Positions 22,757 through 37,057 of a stretch of 64,000 nt of DNA are shown here, piece after piece. Each line of letters begins with the position of its first letter. The stretch's first letter is position 1. Source of the stretch: Eucalyptus grandis (lineage: Eukaryota; Streptophyta; Magnoliopsida; Myrtales; Myrtaceae); NCBI RefSeq assembly GCF_016545825.1, contig NC_052621.1, positions 6,844,199 to 6,908,198 of the forward strand. The letters run 5' to 3'. The notes under the pieces are model-generated. The model worked only from the letters and a program-made list of their open reading frames with translations. It was not told the DNA's origin and did not search any database. The position numbers were made by a program, and so were the translations under genes.

Positions 22757-25700
22757 TCAGTAAGTGTTGCACTCAAGAACATGAAAATCGCTGCGTGGCG
22801 TTTCCTCGTGCTTGGAATTTTCAAGCAGTGGGACGACATCAAACTTGTGTCTGGATTTCTTCTCGACATTGTACAGCGGATCGCTACATTTGAGCAGCAC
22901 TTGCAGTACCTCCTTCATTGTAGGCCTCGTGGAAGGCAGAGTAGCAGTGCAAAAGATCCCGAGCTTGAAAACATTGCTTATTTCATCTATGTTTGAGTCG
23001 TCCTTGATCTCCTCATCTAATGCGTCAGATATCGGGTTACCATCTTGGATGTGACGCCATGCCCAATCAGCGAGGCACATGTCTTCGTCCTCGTCGTTAG
23101 CCTCTCTCCCAGTGGTTAGTTCCAAGAGAACCACCCCAAAGCTGTAGACATCGATCTTCTCGTTGACTCTTGTTGTATGAGCATACTCTGTTGTTCAAAA
23201 AAAAAAAAAAAAAAACGGCAAGACAAAACTAATATTTCTGCTGGTAGGATATGTAAAGTATGAGGAAGGCAAACTGGCAAAGCTGAAATGAACTCATGTT
23301 TAAGTAAATAGACGAACCTGGTGCCAAATAGCCGAAAGAACCGGCAACGGCTGTCATGCTAACAGCTTCTCCAGGCTCGGCCAACATCCTTGCAAGGCCG
23401 AAGTCAGCAATTTGTGCGTTGAACTCTGAGTCTAAGAGAATGTTGCTCGATTTCACGTCTCGGTGGATGATGGGTGATGAACAATCATTATGCATATAGA
23501 AAAGTCCTTTAGCTGCTCCGAGCGCAATCTGCAACCTTTTGGGCCAATCCAAGATCATATTGTTGGCGACACCCGAGATGGGTGACAATCGTTTCTTCTT
23601 GTGAAGCCAACGGTCCAAGCTGCTATTTTCCATGTACTCATACACTAGGAGTTTCGAGTTCTCGCAAGAAATACAGCATAACAATTTGACAATGTGCCGA
23701 TGCTTAATGTTCCCAAGTATCTCCACTTCTGCTGCGAATTGCTTTTCCAGCTTCTCATTTAACTTTTGGTTATTTGAAATCCTTTTCACAGCGACGGCAT
23801 CACCAGAAGGATTCACAATAATGCGATATACTTTTCCTGATCCGCCACTTCCAATCACATTCGGGTCCTTCAATCCTGACAGAATATTCGATTCCGTAAA
23901 ATTCAAACTTTGGAATGAAGTCAGTTTCGGAGTCGAATCAAACCAATCCCTGTTCTTTCTGGAAGCTCTGATCGTGAATAGCACCACCAAGAAAACGCAC
24001 ATTGCCGCCGCAATGGCCAAGATCACGATAGAGGTGAGATTGGTCTTGCTCAACCTATGGGATTGGGACTTGCAGACATTGATCCTCATGAACGAATTGG
24101 ATGCACAGAGGCCGGGGTTGTGAAGGAAACTGGTGTCATATGCAGCGTTCTCTAACTTGGCCGGGATTGGTCCACTGAGGAGATTGGATGATAAATTCAG
24201 ACGGATCAGATTCAGTTGGCCGATTTCAGGAGGAATCAAGCCGGACAGTCGGTTGTCAGACAGGTCCAACTGCGTGAGCACAGGCAGAAGACCGATTTTG
24301 CTGGGAATCGGTCCCGAGATCTTATTGTGACTGAGATCCAGAGTGGTCAAGGATTTCCATGAAATGATGTCTGTGGGAAGAATCCCGGAAAGCTCGTTCT
24401 GACCGAGCAAAAGCGTCATCAGAGAAGGAAGCTCGGTCAATTCAGTCGGAACCGTGCCGCTGAGGAGGTTATTACTAGCATCAAATACCTTCAAGTTCCT
24501 CCACGAAGACACCGTGCTTGGAATCTTGCCGAAGAATTTGTTGTTGCTCATCTCGATCCGAGTGAGGTTTGGGGACAGCTCCTTGGGAAGCTCGCCAGTT
24601 AATCCATTACCACTCAAGATCAAAGCCGTCAAGTTCCGCGACATCCAGAGTCCTCCAGGCACATTGCCGGTGAATCCATTGCTGTTCAACATTGCTGCGG
24701 ACAAAGAACTGCAATTTCCAAGTGACTCCGGCAACTTCCCATTGAGATTGTTGTGCTTAGTGGCCAACCCAAACAGCGTGCCGCCATGGCACAGTTGTTT
24801 TGGCAATGCGCCAGTCAAGTTGTTGAAGGACACCTCGAATCTTCTGAGCGGGGAAAACTTGCCAAAGTCCGGGGGGATCGTGCCTGATAGATTGTTGTTG
24901 GACAGCCTGACATCAGACAAAGCGGGAAGACGCCCAATACCTTCCGGGATTCCGCCGGACAATTGATTGAACTGTAAATTCAAGCTGCATAGATTCTTGA
25001 GCTTCCCGAAAACTTCAGGTATGTTCCCCATCAAATTATTAACAGACAGATCGATCACGCTCAGGTTTGTGGCGCTGACTGCCTGAGGGATCGACCCAGA
25101 CACATTAGTCTGGTCCACGTACAACTCGCTCAAGTTCCTCAGAGCAAAAATGCTGCCCGGGATCTCTCCTGTCAGTGGATTTCTCCCCAAATCCAAGTGC
25201 TCGAGAGCCTCCAAATCACTGACTGTCTCCGGGATTTCACCATACAGGTTCGTCTGTGGCATCGAGAAGAACCGCAGCTTCTTCAGGGCGGTGAAGTTCT
25301 GTGGCAGCTGTGATGGCACGAACTTGTCATTGTACCCGAGGCGCAGTTCTTCCAGATTGGAGAGGCCAAAAATTTCTTCAGGGTAAGTGCCGTTGTACTC
25401 AGACTGCTGAAGGTCAAGGATCCTCAGCCTCTGCAGCCTCGTGATTGACGCCGGGACGTCGAAAGAGAAGCTGTTGGCAGCGAGAATCAGGACCTGAAGA
25501 TTGGCCATGCCATCGATATCAGATGGAATTGGACCTTCGAAGTAATTCTGGGACAGGTCGAGGTACAGGAGCTTGGAACAGTTGTAGAGAACTGTGGGAA
25601 ACTCTCCAGGAATATTGTTGTTGGACAGATCGAGCCTGGTCAGATTGTTGAGGTCGCAGATGAATGGGGGGATCGGATAATTTATGTTCAGGTTGGCAAA

Positions 25701-25948
25701 CTTGAGCTCGGTGATTGAACCGTCTTGGCAGGTGACCTCGGGCCATGTGCAGTGGGAGGTTGAATTGGAGGGGACCCAGTTATCGAGGGAAGATGGGTCT
25801 TGCCAGGTGTGCCTCAGCTTCAAGAGGACTTGCTGTTCTTGATCCGGGATTTGAGACTCTGCAACATGGGAGAGGGAGCAGAGGAAGACGAGACACGGAT
25901 GTAGAAGAAGAAGTGAATATGAGGAGGTGATGAGGTTAGTCTCGGCAT
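22757..25948 (-). pseudogene. LRR receptor-like kinase, copy B, frameshifted in signal peptide
   Basis: Exon 1 would span 23318-25948 and exon 2 22757-23187, with a 130-bp GT-AG intron splitting the APE motif (LAP|EYAHTTRVNEK). The ATG at 25948 is followed by a 1-bp deletion near 25897-25899 (CGGA where A, C and D have CGGGA), which leads to a TGA at 25820-25822 after 42 codons. The rest of the frame is fully open and conserved: LRRs, TM helix, GSGGSGKVY, HRDVKSSN, ADFGLARML and a full C-terminal tail ending LECNTY. No ATG restarts the frame before the Met in DGMANLQ, deep in the LRRs, and that product would lack a signal peptide. So it is a young pseudogene, unless the deletion is an assembly error. 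LRR N-terminus resembles D, the C-terminal half resembles C. Confidence 0.88.
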
Positions 25949-26939
25949 AATTGGAGGTGGTTCAGAGTCTTTTTCTGGTTAGAGAGACTCTCCGGTGTTG
26001 GAGCTAGATATCTATCATCTCAAAACATGAAGCAAAAAGTGTTGGTTTGCTTGTGTATTGCTCGGCAGAATTCCCTGGTTTTAACCTCGTTTAAAGTGCT
26101 AAAATTCGGTGGGTCCTAAGATGATGGGCGGGGATGCATTTGTTCGTTTTTGTTCTTTTCCATTTCCCTCCTCTAATGTCTCATCTCACTGGACGGATGA
26201 AAGAGGGGAAGAGTCAAAGAGCCAATGATAATCTCCTTATCTTAACACTACTCTGGAGTGCACTTCGAAGAGCACCAAGATGCCTTCGACATCTGTGGTT
26301 CTACAACCGATAAAAGCCAGCAAAACCAGATGTTCCAGATCAGTTTAACGGCAAGCCAGAAAACGACAAGTTTGTTCCTCTGCAGAAGACAAAAATGTTG
26401 CTAGGGCTCCTTTCAATAGCAGCATGAGCACAGCAAGCAGGGGAGAAGAAATTGGGACAAAGATGGAAATTTGACAGAATTTATTTACTTATTTTTTTGT
26501 CGAAAGACAGACTTTTATTAGGTGGTGGTCAATCTTGCCTATGCAATTTTAACCGTCCTCAAACATTTGTAACCACATGTATCGAATATATTTGCACTAA
26601 CATTTGTGGATCGTGACCTCTTTTGGATCATCTTTGTTTTTCATTTTAAGAAGAGAAAAGGAAGAGTAGTCGCATAATAGTAACTATTACAACATATGCT
26701 ATTAGATTAACCGTAATTATTTAGAGTCACAGACAAATTGTAAAGTATAATATACATCATTTGTGTGAATTTCCACAACTTTGTCAAATATTAACATTTC
26801 TTAAAACATTTAAGAGAAACTAGGAGACCCCACATCGAACCAACTAAAAAACACAAGTTTCCACACAATCATTATGTCATGATTGGTTTTGACTATCACG
26901 TCACTTACAGATTGAAGGGTCAATATCACGATAATCCTC
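25949..26939. other. 5' flank of copy B
   Basis: Aligned throughout with the flank of copy A, with small indels. No gene; expected promoter region. Confidence 0.65.
26212..26217 (-). promoter_or_regulatory. W-box (TTGACT) upstream of copy B
   Basis: Same position as the W-box of copy A. WRKY core by family knowledge; activity not shown. Confidence 0.4.
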
Positions 26940-27380
26940 GAACTGCTACATCTTTAACAAATTTGTCCCCGAATTAATACATCTTTAACAAATTTATCCA
27001 AATTAATTTTTTGATCACAAAAGACCTAAAACTAATATACACGTGACAAATTTATTATTAATTTCATTAAATTTTACTGTCAAATTTCTAAATTGAATAA
27101 CAAATTACAGTTGACGGGTATATCAGTTTGGGGTTTTACTCTCAGTTTATCATAAGTCTATCGGTTTGTAATTTTCGTGATATTAATCTAATTTAACGAA
27201 AATTAACGAAGAGTAAATTTATCATAAATATACAAATTTATGATTTTTTGTGATTAAAAAATTAGTTTTAAGTAAATTTGTCTTAGGTATATCAGTTTAG
27301 AATTTTTGATAATTAAAAAATTAATTTAAGATAAATTTATTATAAATATATCACTTTAAGATTTTTTATAATATTAATCG
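26940..27380. repeat. Degenerate AT-rich tandem repeat, unit B
   Basis: Counterpart of 3285-3710, with the same AAATTTATCATAAATATAC-type monomers. Confidence 0.55.
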
Positions 27381-29016
27381 TAAATTAAATGTCCACAAAA
27401 TTTTCACGATATATACCGGCCTCTTGTCCCGCCCTAATCATAATCCATCTGCTTGTAACCATGATCGCCTGTAGAGATAGGAATACACCACCGCGTGAGA
27501 CGTTGAACCTGCGAAAACCACGAAAACGGGGATGTACCTCCAGATCTACACGCGGCTTCGGGGAAAATTCGTGGGGACAGGTGGAAGCCCTCCTACGTTG
27601 AACGTTGACCGTAGACTTTATGGCTTTTTGAGTAGGGTTTTGTGTCGGCTTTTGCCTTGTCCCTAGCTTTTAGTTTGGAACAAATAATTTAAAGAAAATA
27701 CTGATAAAACAAGCAACGTGATGGAAAACTTTGACTTGGCTTGCCCCTCCCTTCACGCCACACGATGTAGACTGGCTACCAACCGTGATTTCTATTTTGT
27801 GCTCTCCGTCTTCCCATGCCATCAATAAATCGGGATTAAATTTTAATTTTAAATTTAGGAAATGCGATTCAGAATTATAAAATTCGGAATGAAATATAAT
27901 AAGTTCACGATAAGATGAAATTATTTTTATCGAGAATTTTGCAAACTGATCCATTATTGAATGGTAGTATGGGCAAAAAATGAGAACTATTCGTCAAACT
28001 CATTGAATCTTATTCATCTGTAGAGTCACGAGTAGGTATTCGGCACTTCTACTAATAGTTTATGGCGGTGGAAATTAGAAAATTAATACAACATCATGTA
28101 AGTGGGTCTAACTAAATATAGTTAATTTATTCGTGATCGATTCTATAATATGTCAAGATTTTCCATTGTGTATACAATCAACAAGTAGTAATGACGACTT
28201 AATAGTGTCCAACGAAGGACTCTTTTCAAGCATCTTTAACCATTTTCTCAGATTGTCATCGCCATTTGAATATTGAGATTTTTGCGTTGACACGATGGTC
28301 TAAATTACCAGAGCTTACATGCTTCAAAAAAATGGGGTAAACCATATATCACATCCGTAACGCACGTGTTTCTTGACGGTGGGGAAAGAGATGATCCCCA
28401 GTCCAACAAAAGGACAAAAAGTACGGTAAACGATATGAAACTCCACTTGCGAAAAAGAAGAGGAGTAAAAAAAGAGTCAATCATGAAAGCGGAGACCCGC
28501 CTTTAATCGAGTTAAGCCAAACATCCATGACATGACTTCCTGTGTTTTGGTAATGTGTTTCTCCCTCCCTCACTGCCCCATGGGGGCATCATCATCAGTG
28601 TCATCCTTAGCTAGTAGGCTTTACTGAGGATGACATCAATTAAGGATGTCCGTGAGGTATTTACAAATATCTAGAAATTGCTTTCTTATAATTAGGTTTT
28701 GCATTGAAATTTAGACTAGAGATTCCTAAGCATTTCTTTCTCATGATTAAGTCTGGCTGTGAAATTTATCCTAATGCTGATGTTTTGAGAGGCATGAGGT
28801 TCTAATTCCTTCATAGGTTAATATCATTGAAAATCTTAAATCGGTATCTCCGTTAAACATTCACCTCAAATTTATTTTCATTCCACAAAAAATCTTTAAG
28901 TAGGATCTCCGTGATACATTTAATCCAAATTAATTTTTGCCTAATGAAAAATCCCGAATCGATACCATCGACCCAAATCTACATTCTGTTAAAATACATA
29001 ACTGTTAACACACGTG
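27381..29016. other. Intergenic block of unit B
   Basis: Collinear with 3711-5525 minus the MITE of unit A, showing its empty site near 27520. No gene. It ends abruptly at about 29017, where roughly 5 kb present in unit A is missing. Confidence 0.6.
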
Positions 29017-29190
29017 GTATGTAATATGTTGTTTATACCATATAATGTATATAATATGAATTAAATATATCCAACTTTATTATTGCAATCACCAAATAAT
29101 ATATAAGATATAGTAAAATTCCTAGATTTTATATCATATCTTATCTACTTCTATCCTAATTAGAAATCCTGACAACCAAATGTAACCTTA
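29017..29190. mobile_element. 3' remnant of the hAT-like element
   Basis: Matches only the last part of 10031-10781 (TATACCATATAATGTATATA through GTAACCTTAAAGT). The left part was lost with the unit-B deletion. Confidence 0.6.
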
Positions 29191-30935
29191 AAGTGCCTCA
29201 AAATTCGTCAAATGTGCATTGGTTTGAAGCTAGATAGATACAAGGACCGGGGGATAACATGTCTATAACTTAGAAGAGGAACATGCAAAGGAAGAAACAG
29301 ATGCTTGAGCTACAACAAGAAATCAATCAAGTTCACATTAGCCAGGTTAGTCCAACTCTCACGGCATACTATAAACCAAAGAAATTCAAAGCGGTGGTTT
29401 GAAATTTAAATATGAGTATTCATTGCCTACTATCATTATCTTCTTTTGAAATCTGAATTTAAAATTTAAGATAAGTTACTTGCAACTTAAAATTGAAAAC
29501 AAAATATACGGAGCTCCTTGCAGTTACGTTATTGTTAAATGAAATAGCTATAGAACTTTGCAAATCATTCCATTATTAGGTAGTAGTGTGGCTGAAAATT
29601 GAATACTATTCGTCGGCACAGGCAAAACCCCATCCATCCATTCATAAAGTTACAATCATGTATTTCGCATATTTATTATTTGTTCTTCTGGAGGAATATT
29701 GGAAAATAGTACAACAAGATAAACGTAAGTCTACAAAAATATAATGTATCTATCTGCAATCCTATTAGTAGGATCTTTAATCACCCATACACCGAACAAG
29801 TAGTGGATACTTAATTATGTTTACCGAAATTCTCGTCTCTCAAACTATCAGCATACTATCGGAAAAATGATAAGATTTCGCATGATCGTAATAGTCTAAA
29901 TTATTGGCAATTATATGCTTCGATTAAATTGGGCAATAGAAATCTGATCCTGACCACACACACGTGAAGCGTATAGAATCTATAGAGAGATGGTCCCTGG
30001 CCCTACAAATGGACACTTTTAGTAGTAAGATGGATGATGTGAAACCTTTGACTTGCTAAAAGAAGGCAAGGGAAAGAAGAGTCATTTATCAAAGCAAACC
30101 AGCGGTTTTTGTTGACTTCAAATCTAACAGGCAAGGCTTCAAGAGTAGATGTTCGGTGCTTGGTAAACACATTTTGTAAACTTTGATATCCGATCTGATA
30201 AGTAACTTAAAGGAAAAAAAAAGCTAGAATGAGCTCGCCTACGGGCCGTGTGAGCCCAGGAGAGGGCTCCAAGGTCGCGACACCCTAGGCATGGCAATAC
30301 CGGGGTCATGGGACCTTGGCGAGCCTCATGACAAATAGATCTGGAGTGACCGTTGATGAGCAGATATGGTATCATGGCAAGCCCTGTAAACCCTTGACGG
30401 ATAGATCTGGAGCTTTGGCGAGCCTCGCGACCGGTGACTGTCCCCCCTTGTCGATCGACGAACAGATATGGAGCGAAACAATGCCTGTGAGAAGGAGAGA
30501 CTGTAACTAGAGGCAATACATGCATACGAGATTTAATGAAGGCAAGAACGGGGAAAAAAAAAATCCATTAATCCCTGAAAGCGGCATTTTAAAAAAGACG
30601 AAAGACCATGCTAGTCCCAAGTTGGATTGGGCTTTTCGGCAATTATGAAGCTGAACTTTCGCCTGAAGGCTTCTGCGATTTTGTCAATCAACGCCTCAAC
30701 TAGGCCTAAGGGACTTTGGAAATGCTCCCACAAACGCATCCTTAGATATTTAAATTATGTTTTTCTCCCTCCCTTCCTTTTTCCCCGGGAAAATGGTTTT
30801 GCTAATCATGTCCCTGATTTTTATGAATTATTTTTTTCATGATTAGGTCTTGCATTGAAACTAACTAAGATTAGATATTCTTAAGAACGGCTTTCTCATG
30901 ATTAAGTCTTACCGTGAAATTTATGTTGGGATATT
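29191..30935. other. Intergenic block of unit B, no gene
   Basis: Collinear with 10782-12471, including the ~65-bp tandem repeat at 30317-30475. A 128-codon minus-strand frame at 30139-30525 overlaps that repeat and is broken in unit A, so it is not called. Confidence 0.55.
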
Positions 30936-31877
30936 AAGGGTGTATTTGTTAATTGCCAAATGGTATATGATTCTATTTTTTTATTATTCGAAACAAAAAA
31001 AAGGAACGGAAATTCGTTTAGTAACTTTTTTGTTCCACATATCAAATATGTTCTCGAGAATAGATTTGGAACAAAATCAAAAACTAGAAAAAATTATTTT
31101 TTTTTATCCTCGAGAACAACTCTAGTATCAAGTTCATCTTCATTTTTCCCTTTTTTTTCTTTTCTTTTTTCCTTTTCTTCTCCCCCTACTTTCTCTTTGG
31201 TTGGTTGCCAACCTAGCTGTCATTGGTGATCGGCTAGATGAGGGCTGGCATCCTAGTCGAAGTATCGCCGACCCCAGTGAGGCCAACCCTCCCCACCGGC
31301 TAGATGATCTTGGCCTCACTAAGATCTGGTAAGAATGAGCTTGCCCAACCCCTAGCAAGGCTCAACCTCCCCGAGCCACTATGAGGTTGGCCTCACCAAG
31401 GCCGGGCGACGCCGCCCTCGCGGTGGCTTAATGAGGGCAAGCCTCGTTGGTAGCTAGAGTAGGCCCGGCCTTGCCTTGGTTGGACGAGACTCACCTAGAT
31501 CTAGCAAGACCCAGTTCACCCAGTCGAGCCTCACCTAACCACTAGGGATGCTTGGCCAATGAGGCTCAGCCTTGTTGGGAGCCAACAACACTTCGATGAG
31601 GTTGCTAGCCAAAGAGGAAGAAGAGGAAGGATAAAAAAAGGAAAGAAGAAAAATATAATAAAATTATAAAGAAAATAAAAAAAAAAAAAAAAAAAAATCT
31701 AATTCACAAAAGAATTTGAGGTACTACCAAGTACATTTCTATCTCGGGAATATAAATTTTTACGATTACCAAATACATTCAAATGTTCAAAAACTTTTCC
31801 AGGGAACATAATTAAAAAAAAATCATTTTTAACCCGAAATTATTCCTAGAAACAAAATGATTATTAAATAAGCTCTA
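30936..31877. mobile_element. GC-cored non-autonomous element, unit B copy
   Basis: Counterpart of 12472-13389, same termini and GC-rich core (about 31240-31610). A homopolymer A tract at about 31678-31697 is longer than in unit A. Confidence 0.6.
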
Positions 31878-32647
31878 AACGTTTTCCGACAGGTTAAGTT
31901 CAAATCCGGTCACCAACTCAGGTAGCTCTTTTTTGGAATTGGAGTTGAGTAAGACCATCTAATAAATTCCTATACAAGGAAACTCTAAGAACCCAAAGGA
32001 AATGTTAAAGGAAAAAACGATAAGATAAACACACCAAAAATTTAAAAAAATCGATGAATGAGATGTGATGAATGAGATGTAATTAAGTTCCAATTTTCTT
32101 TTGTTGTTTTGTTTTATATAATGAAGTTGTAAAACTTGTGAAAATATTGTAGTCAAAGATGTCTAGTAACCTCGGCGCTGATTAAGAATTGATACGGACT
32201 AGGCCACAGAGAGAAGCGTCGCGTGGACTGACCAATGATGGAAGATATAAGCCGGTTCAGCTGGAAATTCGACAGGACAAGGATCGATTCCTTGAACAGT
32301 GGACTAAAAGAAACCTTTAAACACTGCACACAGTGATTCTGACTGCATAGAACCTGAATTTTTTTTCAGTGCTCCGGACAGAAAGTGGACTCATGACAAA
32401 TCCTAACAAAGGCTAACAACACAGCTCAGGAGTTGCAAGGCAGGAAAACCAGTTTGTTTTGGCTAACGTAGTTTTCATGTATTATCCAACTCAGCAGTGG
32501 ACAAAGCAAGGTTCTATTTGGTTCATGAAAAATAAATAATTTGATAAATATTTTTTAAAAAATGATTACTTGTATTGCTTAAAGATACAATGGAAGGAAA
32601 AATAGTTTAAGAAAGATGTCCCACGTCATTTTGTTGTCTATCGGTAG

Positions 32648-32777
32648 ACTATAAGAAGCTGACTTCTGACATGTACTTCGGAGAAATTGTCCAGATAGCT
32701 TTTTCGAGAATGGCTGAGGAGTCGGCATTTTTTGGTGATATCGTTCCAATGAAGCTGAAAATTCCTTGCATACTAGG
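32648..32777 (+). pseudogene. Hexokinase exon relic, unit B (part 1)
   Basis: Same exon as 14152-14283, with a 2-bp deletion near its start (ACTATAAGAAG against ACTCTATAAGAAG). Contains the codons for DMYFGEIVQIAF and VPMKLKIPCIL. No retrotransposon follows, so it shows the uninterrupted arrangement. Confidence 0.8.
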
Positions 32778-33576
<799 letters not shown>

Positions 33577-33873
33577 CCCTTTTCGGAGCATATAATTTGG
33601 GTCTCTTTGGGTCTCGTTGTACCATACTTTGTTGCTGAAGTGACTATCTCCTTGGAAGTCCATGTATCTAGCTCAAATTGACATATCCATCTCTTATATT
33701 CTGTACATTTTATAGGATACATTCAGAAACTAGTCTTAGGCATGGATCACTAATACATAGTTAGACAAATCGTTTGATGCTTGTCTCTCTGTAGGTCAAG
33801 TTGGAAAAGTTTCCCAAAAGTTGGGAGTCCAAAGCCCTACACTAAGCCCTTGCAACTGTTCTAGTGCTAACAG

Positions 33874-36800
33874 TCAGTTAGTGTTGCACTCAAGAACATG
33901 AAAATCGCTGCGTGGCGTTTCCTCGTGCTTGGAATTTTCAAGCAGTGGGACGACATCAAACTTGTGTCTGGATTTCTTCTCGACATTGTACAGCGGATCG
34001 CTACATTTGAGCAGCACTTGCAGTACCTCCTTCATTGTAGGCCTCGTGGAAGGCAGAGTAGCAGTGCAAAAGATCCCGAGCTTGAAAACATTGCTTATTT
34101 CATCTACGTTTGAGTCGTCCTTGATGTCCTCATCTAATGCGTCAGATATCGGGTTACCATCTTGGATGTGACGCCATGCCCAATCAGCGAGGCACATGTC
34201 TTCGTCCCCATCGTTAGCCTCACTCCCAGTGGTTAGTTCCAAGAGAACCACCCCAAAGCTGTAGACATCGATCTTCTCGTTGACTCTTGTTGTATGAGCA
34301 TACTCTGTTGTTCAAAAAAAAAAGGCAAGACAAAACTAAATATTTCTGCTGGTAGGATATGTAAAGTATGAGGAAGGCAAACTGGCAAAGCTGAAATGAA
34401 CTCATGTTTAAGTAAATAGACGAACCTGGTGCCAAATAGCCGAAAGAACCGGCAACGGCTGTCATGCTAACAGCTTCTCCAGGCTCGGCCAACATCCTTG
34501 CAAGGCCGAAGTCAGCAATTTGTGCGTTGAACTCTGAGTCTAAGAGAATGTTGCTCGATTTCACGTCTCGGTGGATGATGGGTGATGAACAATCATTATG
34601 CATATAGCAAAGTCCTTTAGCTGCTCCGAGCGCAATCTGCAACCTTTTGGGCCAATCCAAGATCATATTGTTGGCGACACCCGAGATGGGTGATGATCGT
34701 TTCTTCTTGTGAAGCCAACGGTCCAAGCTGCTATTTTCCATGTACTCGTACACTAGGAGTTTCGAGTTCTCGCAAGAAATACAGCACAACAATTTGACAA
34801 TGTGCCGATGCTTAATGTTCCCAAGTATCTCCACTTCTGCTACGAATTGCTTCTCCAGTTTCTCATTTAACTTTTGGTTATTTGAAATCCTTTTCACAGC
34901 GACGGCGTCACCAGAAGGATTCACGATAATGCGATATACTTTTCCTGATCCACCACTTCCAATCACATTAGGCTCCTTCAATCCCGACAGAATATTCGAT
35001 TCTGTAAAATTCAAACTTTGGAATGAAGTCAGTTTCGGAGTTGAATCAAACCAATCCCTGTTCTTTCTGGAAGCTCTGATCGTGAATAGCACCACCAACA
35101 AAACACACATCGCTGCGGCAATGGCCAAGATCACGATCAAGGTGAGATTGGTCTTGCTCGATCTCTGGGATTGGGCGTTGCAGACATTGATCCTCATGAA
35201 CGAATTGGATGCACAGAGGCCGGGGTTGTGAAGGAAACTGGCGTCATATGCAGCGTTCTCTAACTTGGCCGGGATTGGTCCGCTGAGGAGATTGGATGAT
35301 AAATTCAGACGGATCAGATTCAGTTGGCCGATTTCAGGAGGAATCAAGCCGGACAGTCGGTTGTCAGACAGGTCCAGCTGCGTGAGCACAGGCAGAAGAC
35401 CGATTTTGCTGGGAATCGGTCCCGAGATCTTATTGTGACTGAGATCCAGAGTGGTCAAGGATTTCCATGAAATGATGTCTGTGGGAAGAATCCCGGAAAG
35501 CTCGTTCTGACCGAGCAAAAGCTTTATCAGAGAAGGAAGCTCGGTCAATTCAGTAGGAACCGTGCCACTGAGGAGGTTATTACTAGCATCAAATACCTTC
35601 AAGTTCCTCCACGAAGACACCGTGCTTGGAATCTTGCCGAAGAATTTGTTGTTGCTCATCTCGATCCGAGTGAGGTTTGGGGACAGCTCCTTGGGAAGCT
35701 CGCCAGTTAATCCATTACCACTCAAGATCAAAGCCGTCAAGTTCCGCGACATCCAGAGTCCTCCAGGCACATTGCCGGTGAATCCATTGCTGTTCAACAT
35801 TGCTACGGACAAAGAACTGCAGTTTCCAAGTGACTCCGGCAACTTCCCATTGAGATTGTTGTGCTTAGTGGCCAACCCAAACAGCGTGCCGCCATGGCAC
35901 AGCTGTTCTGGCAATGCACCGGTCAAGTTGTTGTAGGCCACTTCGAATCTTCTGAGTGGGGAAAACTTGCCGAAGTCCGGGGGGATCATGCCCGATAGAT
36001 TGTTGTTGGACAGCCTGACATCAGACAAAGCGGGAAGACGAGCGATACCTACCGGGATTCCGCCGGACAATTGATTGGACTCTAAATTCAAGTTGTATAG
36101 ATTCTTTAGCTTTCCGAAAACTTCAGGTATTTTCCCTGTCAAATTATTAGCAGACAGATCGATCACGCTCAGGTTCATGGCGCTGACTGCCAGAGGGATC
36201 GACCCGAACACATTAGTCTCGCACACGTACAACCGGCTCAAGTTCCTCAGAGAAAAAATGCTGCTCGGGATCTCTCCTGTCAGTGGATTCTTCCCCAAAT
36301 CCAAGTGCTCGAGAGCCTCCATATCACTGACCTTCTCTGGGATTCTACCAAACAGGTTTGTCTGCGGCATCGAAAAGAACCGCAGCTTCTTCAGGGCGGT
36401 GAAGTTCTGTGGCAGCTGTGACGGTGCGAACTTGTCATTGTACCCAAGGCTCAGTTCTTCGAGATTGGAGAGGCCAAAAATCTCTTCAGGGTACGTGCCA
36501 TTGTACTCGGACATGTAAAGGTGAAGGATCCTCAGCTTCGGCAGCCTAGCGATTGACGCTGGGATGTCGAACGAGAAGCTGTTGGCAGCGAGAATCAGGA
36601 CCTGAAGATTGGCCATACGGTCAATATCGGATGGAATAGGACCTTCGAAGTAATTCTGGGACAGGTCAAGATACGTGAGCTCGGAACAGTAATAGAGAAC
36701 TGTTGGAAACTCTCCAGGAATATTGTTGTAGGAGAGATCGAGCTTGTTCAGGTTCTTGAGGTTGCAGATGAATGGTGGGATCGAATAATTTATGTTCAGG

Positions 36801-37057
36801 CTGGCAAGCTTAAGCTCTGTGATCGAGCCGTCTTGGCAGGTGACCTCGGGCCATGTGCAGTGGGAGGATGAATTGGAGGTGACCCAGTGGTCGAGGGAAG
36901 ATGGGTCCTGCCAGGATTGCCTCAGCTTCAAGAGGACTTGCTGTTCTTGATCTTGGATTTGAGACTCTGCAACATGGGAGAGGGAGCAGAGGAAGACGAG
37001 ACACGGGATGTAGAAGATGAAGTGAATATGAGGAGTTGATGAGGTTAGTCTCGGCAT
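33874..37057 (-). CDS. LRR receptor-like kinase, copy C (intact)
   Basis: Exon 1 34426-37057, exon 2 33874-34304, 121-bp GT-AG intron in phase 1, 1020 aa. Signal peptide about 10-30 (IHFIFYIPCLVFLCSLSHVA), cap C67-TWPEVT-C74, about twenty LRRs with many N-glycosylation sequons, TM helix about 639-661. Kinase: glycine loop from G700 (GSGGSGKVY), K722, probable helix-C Glu 741, HRD 829-831 (RD kinase), DFG 849-851, APE 876-878 split by the intron, tail ending LECNTN. All catalytic residues are present, so it should be active. LRR-XI/HSL type; the HSL3-like relation is from memory. The intron is open in the exon-1 frame, so an unspliced transcript would make a 945-residue protein with a truncated kinase. 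The promoter lacks the W-box segment found in A, B and D. Confidence 0.95.

Noticed and set aside
30139..30525. 128-codon minus-strand ORF in unit B
   Set aside because: Overlaps the ~65-bp tandem repeat and is broken at the collinear place in unit A.
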